From positions 1-11,561 of the forward strand of contig CAYIHX010000078.1 in the NCBI GenBank assembly GCA_964363305.1: a stretch of DNA of 11,561 bases. The letters run 5' to 3'. The first letter of the stretch is position 1. Each line of letters starts with the position of its first letter. Position numbers and translations under genes: made by a program. Source of the DNA: CAYIHX01 sp964363305 (GTDB taxonomy: Bacteria; Bdellovibrionota; UBA1018). The notes beneath the pieces were generated by a model. It saw nothing but the letters and a program-made list of their open reading frames with translations. It was not told where the DNA came from and did no database searches. Positions 1 to 5,379 of this stretch are shown one piece after another.

Positions 1-1160
1 CCGTGTACCCGGTGACTCCGGTAAAGCCCGTGGAACCTGTGTACCCGGTGAATCCCGTGAAGCCGGTGAAGCCGGTGGAACCAGTGAAGCCAGTATAGCC
101 TGTACGCCCCGTTTCGCCGGTAGCGCCGGTTGCTCCTGCACCGGTAGCACCGGTTGCTCCGGTGAGGCCGGTGGCTCCTGTGAATCCGGTGTAACCCGTG
201 TACCCGGTGTATCCGGTGAACCCCGTGTNNNNNNNNNNNNNNNNNNNNNNNNNNNNNNNNNNNNNNNNNNNNNNNNNNNNNNNNNNNNNNNNNNNNNNNN
301 NNNNNNNNNNNNNNNNNNNNNNNNNNNNATCCGGTGAATCCGATGAGTCCTTGGAGTCCATCAGCGCCGGTGATTCCCGTGGCACCGGTTGCCCCGGTCG
401 CGCCGGTGGCTCCTGCCCCAGTAGCGCCCGTGGCTCCGGTGAGGCCAGTAGCGCCGGTGTAACCCGTGAATCCGGTATAACCGGTGAACCCCGTGTATCC
501 GGTGAATCCGATGAGTCCTTGGAGTCCATCAGCGCCGGTGATTCCCGTGGCGCCTGTTGCACCAGTTGCGCCCGTGGCTCCTGCGCCGGTGGCGCCGGTC
601 GCCCCGGTGAGTCCGGTGGCGCCGGTGTAGCCTGTGTATCCCGTGAAGCCGGTGAACCCCGTGTATCCGGTGAATCCCGCGCCGGTGGCGCCAGTCGCCC
701 CGGTGAGTCCGGTGGCCCCGGTATAACCGGTGAATCCGGTGAAGCCTGTATAACCCGTGAATCCGGTAAAGCCCGTGTATCCGGTGAATCCGATGAGTCC
801 TTGGATGCCATTAGCGCCGGTGATTCCCGTGGCTCCCGTCATTCCGGTTTCGCCGGCGCCGGTGGCTCCCGTCGCGCCCGTTGTACCGGTCAGACCGGTG
901 GCTCCCGTATAGCCCGTGTATCCGGTGGCGCCCGTGTAACCCGTGAACCCAGTGTATCCGGTGAATCCGATGAGTCCCTGGAGTCCATCCGACCCGGTAA
1001 CCCCTGTTGCTCCGGTGGCCCCCGCACCGGTTGAGCCGGTGAAACCGATCGGACCTTGGAGACCGACCGTGCCCGTGGTGCCGGTCTCGCCGGTAGCGCC
1101 GGTGGCTCCTGCTCCGGTCGAACCTGTTGCTCCGGTTGTGCCTGTGAGACCGGTAGCTCC
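1..1160 (-). repeat. Collagen-like Gly-X-Thr tract built of longer modules
   Basis: Read on the minus strand, nearly every third residue is Gly and the third position of each triplet is Thr. X is mostly Phe, Tyr, Ala, Leu or Ile. A higher-order module is marked by GLQGLIGFTG, whose conserved DNA recurs at 329, 497, 779 and 956, with a diverged GLQGPIGFTG near 1035-1065. The spacings are 168, 282 and 177 bp (56, 94 and 59 codons). Each module also carries ATGATGAG-like blocks in which one residue is missing from the triplet register (G-A-G). The longest exact copies I checked are 55 bp (329-383 equals 497-551). Confidence 0.9.
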
Positions 1161-1811
1161 GGCAACTGTGGGGCCGATCCAGGCGCCGGTTGAACTAATA
1201 ATGTCGATGCCGCCGACGTTCACGGCGACGGTTTGAGTACCGGTCGGCGCGATCATCACTTGCCCTGGGTGAATGGCGCGACCAGTGACGTCAAGGGCCT
1301 CTCCGGCTAGGCCCGCGTAGGGTACCGAGCCGAGACTGAGGCGAGGAAGCATTTCCGCGTCGCAGTTCGTGCCGCAGACGCCGCCCGCGTCGCAAACTTG
1401 GAGGCCGATAAAGAGCGAGGGATTGGCGGCGAGAAATTCAGGCAGCGAGGGCGAGAAGGGGGTGTTGGTGCCGAGATTGAGAGTCATGCGACCGCTTTGA
1501 ATGGCGACGTTCGTCCAGCACTCTTCCCAGGGCATGTCGATGGGGGCCACCGACGGGTTGGTCGGATCGATGTACATCCGAACCTTAATGTCGACGTTGC
1601 CCGTGATGGGGACGTCACCCACTTGAGTGGAGAGCTCTCCGTAAAAGGTGAGGGTGTCTCGCGAACTGGTCGCGGCGAGAGCGACCTGAGGTGCGGAGAG
1701 AAAACTCGTGACATAGAGCACGAGGATGCCCCACGTCGCTCTCTTGGGTGGAGAGCGAGGATACCGGCCTGCACGATGGAGTGCGGAACGATGACCTCGA
1801 ATTTTCAACAA
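1..1811 (-). CDS. Secreted collagen-like Gly-X-Thr repeat protein, N-terminal part (3' end beyond window)
   Basis: I do not recognise a named gene. The frame is open from 1811 down to 330 (494 codons) and resumes left of the N gap for 75 complete codons in the phase that keeps Gly-X-Thr. The start is TTG at 1811 (or the adjacent TTG at 1808): an in-frame TGA lies just upstream, and AGAAGGA at 1824-1818 is 6 nt before the first TTG. Residues 1-46 form a basic n-region, a hydrophobic stretch (about 28-39, GILVLYVTSFLS) and an ALA|A cleavage site. Residues 53-166 resemble a head domain common in bacterial fibre proteins: TLTFYGEL, then a strand-rich region, ending EMLPRLSLGSVPYA. This copy also has a Cys cluster (CDAGGVCGTNC). 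From about residue 218 the protein is collagen-like. Likely exported or surface-exposed and trimeric; the trimer is inferred from collagen biology. The C-terminus is not in the window. Confidence 0.85.
   Translation of the reverse strand, partial: MLKIRGHRSALHRAGRYPRSPPKRATWGILVLYVTSFLSAPQVALAATSSRDTLTFYGELSTQVGDVPITGNVDIKVRMYIDPTNPSVAPIDMPWEECWTNVAIQSGRMTLNLGTNTPFSPSLPEFLAANPSLFIGLQVCDAGGVCGTNCDAEMLPRLSLGSVPYAGLAGEALDVTGRAIHPGQVMIAPTGTQTVAVNVGGIDIISSTGAWIGPTVAGATGLTGTTGATGSTGAGATGATGETGTTGTVGLQGPIGFTGSTGAGATGATGVTGSDGLQGLIGFTGYTGFTGYTGATGYTGYTGATGLTGTTGATGATGAGETGMTGATGITGANGIQGLIGFTGYTGFTGFTGYTGFTGFTGYTGATGLTGATGATGAGFTGYTGFTGFTGYTGYTGATGLTGATGATGAGATGATGATGATGITGADGLQGLIGFTGYTGFTGYTGFTGYTGATGLTGATGATGAGATGATGATGATGITGADGLQGLIGFTGXXXXXXXXXXXXXXXXXXXXXXXXXXXXXXXXXXHGVHRIHRVHGLHRIHRSHRPHRSNRCYRCRSNRRYRRNGAYRLYWLHWFHRLHRLHGIHRVHRFHGLYRSHRVH
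229..328. other. Assembly gap, 100 N placeholder inside the collagen repeats
   Basis: Exactly 100 N, the usual scaffold placeholder for a gap of unknown size. The Gly-X-Thr phase left of the gap differs from the phase to the right, so 100 cannot be the true length. Restoring the frame requires a length divisible by 3, and by 9 if the triplet register is unbroken. The flanks are consistent with direct abutment or with missing whole repeat units. Confidence 0.95.
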
Positions 1812-1852
1812 CTTACGTCCTTCTGAAATTCATAGACCGACTGTTACACTCA

Positions 1853-1925
1853 ATTATCGGATTTAATTGAACATTACTCCAGGCTTAATAATTGTTTGAA
1901 ATCATCAAGTTATTATCCGACTTAA
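1853..1925 (+). repeat. 14-nt direct repeat pair, candidate operator
   Basis: ATTATCGGATTTAA at 1853-1866 and ATTATCCGACTTAA at 1912-1925 match at 12 of 14 positions in the same orientation, 59 bp start to start, in the divergent intergenic region. A pair of regulator-binding sites would look like this. In AT-rich DNA, chance similarity is a real alternative, although the shared GC-containing core makes it less trivial. Confidence 0.3.
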
Positions 1926-1996
1926 CAAAGCGAATGAGATGACACAGTGGCCGGTCCTCTTTTATCCGTTTCGAAGGGAGGGGAAGCGGCTTAGGC

Positions 1997-2015
1997 TGAA
2001 GGGAAGGACCCTTCA
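1997..2015 (+). promoter_or_regulatory. Hairpin presenting the acyltransferase Shine-Dalgarno in its loop
   Basis: TGAAGGG (1997-2003) and CCCTTCA (2009-2015) form a perfect 7-bp stem around the loop AAGGA (2004-2008). AAGGA is the best ribosome-binding sequence for the ATG at 2021. Linear spacing from the loop to the start is 12 nt, longer than usual; folding of the 3' arm would shorten the effective distance. Folding in the cell is inferred. Confidence 0.4.
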
Positions 2016-2020
2016 TTCAA

Positions 2021-2899
2021 ATGGCCACTGAGAAACAGAAGAAGAAGCTCTTTCGCGATCTCAATCGGGCCGACCCTCGTTTTCAGGAAAAGATCAGCCC
2101 CTTTTTGGAGGGGCTGTATCAGTACTACTTTCGCGTCGACATGACGGGCTGGGAGAACGTGCCCGAACAGAAGGCGCTCTTCGTGGGAAACCATAATGGG
2201 CTTCTGACGTTCGAAGTCCTGATGCTTTTCCATGCGTGGTTCAAGCGTTTCGGAACGGCTCGCCGCGCAGTGGGGCTCGCGCATGCGATCGCGCTCAACA
2301 ACCCGTTGTTCAGCTGGCTGATTCCCAAGCTGGGCGCGATTCCCGGGGATCCCGAGATCGCCTACGAGGCGCTCGCGCGAGACTATTCCTTGCTGGTGTT
2401 TCCGGGGGGAGAGAAGGAGGCCTTTCGAAAATTCACCGACCGCAAGAAACTCGATTTTTTCAATCGGAAGGGTTTCATCAAGCTCGCCATCCGGGCGCAG
2501 GTCCCGATCGTTCCGATCGTCAGCATCGGCGCGCACGAGACTTATGTGATTTTGGATCGCGGCGAGGAGATCGCGAAAAAACTGGGCCTCTACGACAGCA
2601 TGCGCCTGCATGGCGTGCCAATCACTTTTCGTTCGATTTTTTTCGCCTGGTGCGTAACGACGGGCGTATTCACTTTTTTTCCTCTGCTGATCGCGCCGGC
2701 CGCGTTCATGGCGATTTTCGTGCCGCTCCCGGCGAAGATGTCATTCCGGATTCTTCCTTCAATCGATGTGGTCAAAATGCTTGACCCCGCGCAGAGTGAG
2801 GAAGCGAACCTGCAGCGTATCTACGATCATGTCGTCGGCGTGATGCAGGAGACGCTGGAACGGGAGTACGCTTTGAGGAAATTCCCGGTGCTCGGTTAG
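2021..2899 (+). CDS. Lysophospholipid/glycerol acyltransferase family protein (LPLAT, MGAT-like)
   Basis: A 292-residue protein of the PlsC-like acyltransferase superfamily, which transfers a fatty acyl group from acyl-CoA or acyl-ACP to a hydroxyl (or amine) on a lipid-type acceptor at the inner membrane. Visible blocks are VGNHNG at 55-60 with the putative catalytic His58, FPGGEKEA at 127-134 (the position of the EGTR-like block), and VPIVPIVSIG at 161-170. The canonical H-X4-D is not intact: residue 63 is Thr, and the nearest acidic residue is Glu65 (H+7). A hydrophobic stretch at about 205-235 (FFAWCVTTGVFTFFPLLI) may anchor the protein. ATG at 2021 is preceded by GGAAGGA. It is probably cotranscribed with the next gene, 47 bp downstream with no terminator seen. 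The family is fairly sure; the acceptor is unknown. It is not a clear housekeeping PlsC. Confidence 0.85.
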   Translation: MATEKQKKKLFRDLNRADPRFQEKISPFLEGLYQYYFRVDMTGWENVPEQKALFVGNHNGLLTFEVLMLFHAWFKRFGTARRAVGLAHAIALNNPLFSWLIPKLGAIPGDPEIAYEALARDYSLLVFPGGEKEAFRKFTDRKKLDFFNRKGFIKLAIRAQVPIVPIVSIGAHETYVILDRGEEIAKKLGLYDSMRLHGVPITFRSIFFAWCVTTGVFTFFPLLIAPAAFMAIFVPLPAKMSFRILPSIDVVKMLDPAQSEEANLQRIYDHVVGVMQETLEREYALRKFPVLG

Positions 2900-2946
2900 A
2901 CGAGAGGGGCTGTGTTTTTTGCTCTGCCGTGCTCTAGTAAAAGCAT

Positions 2947-5379
2947 ATGACTCAAAAACTTCCGCGTCTGCCGATTGACCTCTATTTGGGCACGTTTCTG
3001 ATCGCGCTCGCGACGCTGGCGAACGAGATCCTCCTGACTCGGATGCTCAGCGTGGCGGGTTGGTACTACCTGGCCTATTTCGCGATTTCCCTCGCGATGC
3101 TGGGAATGACGGCCGGGGCGGTCACCGTTTATCTTTTCAGTCGATCGTTCGAGCCCGCTCGTTTGGCGGCATCATTGGCAAATGCGTCGTTAGCCAGCGC
3201 CTGGGCTATTGCGGCGGCGCTGATTTTGACGTGCTTTATCCCGTTGCTGGCGATTGATCAGGGGCGATCGATTATGCCGTTGGTCGCGATGATCACGCTG
3301 AGCGCCGTCTGCGCCTTGCCGTATTACTTCGCCGGTATCGCGATCACGGGTGTGCTGACTCGTTCGGGCCTGGCCGTCGGCAAGATCTACGCGGCCGACC
3401 TCGTGGGCTCGGCGATTGCGTGCGTACTGGTTTTGCTCGGCTTCAGGGTCGCGGACCCGTACTCTTTGAGTTTGCTTGCGGCCGCGGTGGCCGCCATCGG
3501 GGCCAGTCGATTCGCGCGGGCGGCCTCGGCCAAGGGCACGTATCGGTTCGCGGTCGCCACGGCCCTCGTGCTGGTCGCCGCTGCTCTCGGCAACGCAAGC
3601 ACGCGGTTCGGGATTCGGCCCATCATGGTCAAGGGCAACCTGGAGGATCCCGATGCTTACCTGCTCGAGCGCTGGAATAGTTTTTCGCGCATATCGGTGG
3701 GGCGGGTCGAGTCGGGGCGGCAGTACCTCTGGGGTCCGAGTCCGACGATGCGGGGTGGCGCGTCTGATTTTCATAAGATGGTGATCGATGGAAATGCGGC
3801 GAGTTGGGTGCGAAAGTTCAATACGCCAGACGATATAGAGGCCTTGCGGTACGACATTACCAACGCCGGTTACCAGTTCGAACGAAAGGGTTTGGCCTGC
3901 GTGATCGGAGTAGGAGGCGGGCGGGACGTGCAAGCCGCCGTCTTGTTCGGGCATTCGAGGGTGGTCGGCATCGACGTGAACCCGATCTTCATCGATCTGC
4001 TCAAAAACGAGTTCCTTGATTTCGCGGGTCTGGGTCGGCGCCCCGACGTGACCCTCGTGGCAGACGAGGCCCGGAGTTATCTGAGTCGCGCGACCGAGCC
4101 CTGCGCGGTCATTCAGATGTCGTTGATCGATACCTGGGCTTCGACTGCGGCCGGAGCTTTTTCGCTCTCGGAAAATTCGCTTTATACGGTCGAAGCATTC
4201 AAGATTTTCCATCGTCGGCTGACTGAGGATGGAATCCTCATGGTCTCGCGTTGGTTCTGGCCCAACGATATTACCGAAACCGGCAGGATCGTCAGCCTGG
4301 CGACCGCGGCGCTGCTCGAGCTCGGAGTGAAGGAGCCGGCTCAGCACATCGCGCTCGTCAAGATGAACAATCTTTCGACGCTGGTGATGAGTAAGACCCC
4401 GTTCTCGGCCGAAGATATCGATAAATTTTGGCGCAAGATGAGCGAAATGAAATTCGACGTGATCCTGCTGCCAGGGCGGGCGCTCGGGCCACCGGTGTTT
4501 CAAGCCATCCTGGCCGCCCAGTCCCGCGCGGCGATCGACTCGGCGGTCGATGGTCAAGTGATGAACCTGACTCCGACCACCGATGACATGCCGTACTTTT
4601 TCAATACCTTGAAGCTCGCAAACGTCGGCATGTCGATCGGCGGTTCTGAGGACAGCGCGTACGTCGGTAACCTTCGCGCGACCCAGTATCTTCTCAACCT
4701 GATCAAAGTGTTGCTGGTTCTCGTGCTGGTCACGATCGTGGTTCCACTTCTGCTCAAGACTCGCTCGAAGGCCGGTGCGTTGCTGACCGATACGCGCTTT
4801 TTGGCTGGCGCGGCTTATTTCTCCCTCATCGGCTCGGGCTTCATGTTCACGGAGGTCGCGCTCATCCAGAAATTTAATCTGTTTCTGGGGCATCCGACGT
4901 TCTCGCTGTCCGTGATTTTGTTCACGCTGATCTTGAGTACCGGCGCGGGCAGTTTGCTGAGCGAGCGGCTGGTCCGGATTCCTCGTGGGGTGGCGCTCGT
5001 CTACCCGTTGCTGATCGCGGCGGTCGTGCTGACCTATCGGTTTCTTACCGTCTGGGTCATCGACGCCGCCGTCAGCCTCGGCATGCCTGGCAAGGTGCTG
5101 ATTTCGGTGCTGATGCTTTTTCCGTTGGGGATCATTCTCGGCGTTTGTTTTCCGTTCGGCATCCGCTTGACCCGCAAGGGCAATGAGGAGCACATGCCCT
5201 GGTACTGGGCGTTGAATGGAATATTCGGCGTCCTGAGCGCGACGATCGCGGTGTTCACCTCGATCTATTTTGGGATCTCCGTGAGCATGTATATCGCAGC
5301 CGGATGTTACCTGCTGCTGTCGCTTTGCAACTTGAAGCTGGCTACCGAACGCCCATGGAAGGCAGCGCTCCGAAAGTGA
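2947..5379 (+). CDS. Fused polytopic membrane / spermidine-synthase-like protein
   Basis: An 810-residue inner-membrane protein in three parts. About 12-215 contains several membrane segments, including the family-typical ANEILLTRMLSV (25-36). About 240-555 is a soluble Rossmann domain of the spermidine synthase/methyltransferase type: ERWNSFSRISVGR (241-253), VIDG (279-282), the SAM-type loop VIGVGGGRDVQAA (319-331), acidic GIDVNP (341-346), SLIDTWA (392-398) and LTPTTDDMPYFF (541-552). About 582-800 has more membrane segments with GFMFTEVALIQKFNLFLGHP (631-650) and PWYWALNGIFGVL (751-763). The Gln/Glu residues that bind polyamine in classical SpeE near the DG motif are not apparent (DGNAASWVRKF here), so aminopropyl transfer is not established; another SAM- or dcSAM-dependent reaction is possible. 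No strong Shine-Dalgarno is visible upstream. Its last 38 bp overlap the convergent gene. Confidence 0.85.
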   Translation: MTQKLPRLPIDLYLGTFLIALATLANEILLTRMLSVAGWYYLAYFAISLAMLGMTAGAVTVYLFSRSFEPARLAASLANASLASAWAIAAALILTCFIPLLAIDQGRSIMPLVAMITLSAVCALPYYFAGIAITGVLTRSGLAVGKIYAADLVGSAIACVLVLLGFRVADPYSLSLLAAAVAAIGASRFARAASAKGTYRFAVATALVLVAAALGNASTRFGIRPIMVKGNLEDPDAYLLERWNSFSRISVGRVESGRQYLWGPSPTMRGGASDFHKMVIDGNAASWVRKFNTPDDIEALRYDITNAGYQFERKGLACVIGVGGGRDVQAAVLFGHSRVVGIDVNPIFIDLLKNEFLDFAGLGRRPDVTLVADEARSYLSRATEPCAVIQMSLIDTWASTAAGAFSLSENSLYTVEAFKIFHRRLTEDGILMVSRWFWPNDITETGRIVSLATAALLELGVKEPAQHIALVKMNNLSTLVMSKTPFSAEDIDKFWRKMSEMKFDVILLPGRALGPPVFQAILAAQSRAAIDSAVDGQVMNLTPTTDDMPYFFNTLKLANVGMSIGGSEDSAYVGNLRATQYLLNLIKVLLVLVLVTIVVPLLLKTRSKAGALLTDTRFLAGAAYFSLIGSGFMFTEVALIQKFNLFLGHPTFSLSVILFTLILSTGAGSLLSERLVRIPRGVALVYPLLIAAVVLTYRFLTVWVIDAAVSLGMPGKVLISVLMLFPLGIILGVCFPFGIRLTRKGNEEHMPWYWALNGIFGVLSATIAVFTSIYFGISVSMYIAAGCYLLLSLCNLKLATERPWKAALRK

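Larger units (their letters stand above)
1812..2020. promoter_or_regulatory. Divergent AT-rich intergenic region (promoters expected, not resolved)
   Basis: This 209-bp region separates the leftward collagen-like gene from the rightward acyltransferase gene. Its core (about 1820-1930) is strikingly AT-rich compared with the GC-rich genes on both sides, as expected for a divergent promoter region. I found only weak sigma-70-like hexamers on either strand (for example TTGAAC at 1867-1872 and TTGAAA at 1896-1901, with poor -10 partners), so I assign no specific promoter. The right end (1940-2020) is GC-richer and purine-rich up to the acyltransferase start. Confidence 0.5.

Noticed and set aside
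198..1034. Plus-strand open frame across the repeat region (SGESDESLES-like translation)
   Set aside because: It is the complement of the Gly-X-Thr repeats, crosses the N gap, has no recognisable start signal, and its low-complexity translation is explained by the minus-strand collagen gene.
1..1160. Short tandem repeats as a CRISPR array or non-coding satellite
   Set aside because: Repeats have a 9-nt period with codon-level variation at synonymous positions and keep one reading frame; there are no constant repeats separated by unique spacers.
1484..1774. Minus-strand ATG frame of 96 codons
   Set aside because: It is out of frame with the signal peptide, head domain and collagen tract, which form one continuous frame from TTG 1811; its Arg/Ser/Pro-rich translation is a shadow.
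1948..1964. TGGCCGG-N4-CTTTTA as a sigma-54 promoter for the acyltransferase operon
   Set aside because: The -24 part is only partial and the -12 GC is missing, so it does not meet the TGGCAC-N5-TTGC pattern.
3190..5193. A 667-codon open frame antisense to the spermidine-synthase-like gene
   Set aside because: Its translation is Arg/His/Gln/Asp-rich with no family motif, while the plus strand has clear membrane and SAM-binding motifs; long antisense frames are common in GC-rich coding DNA.
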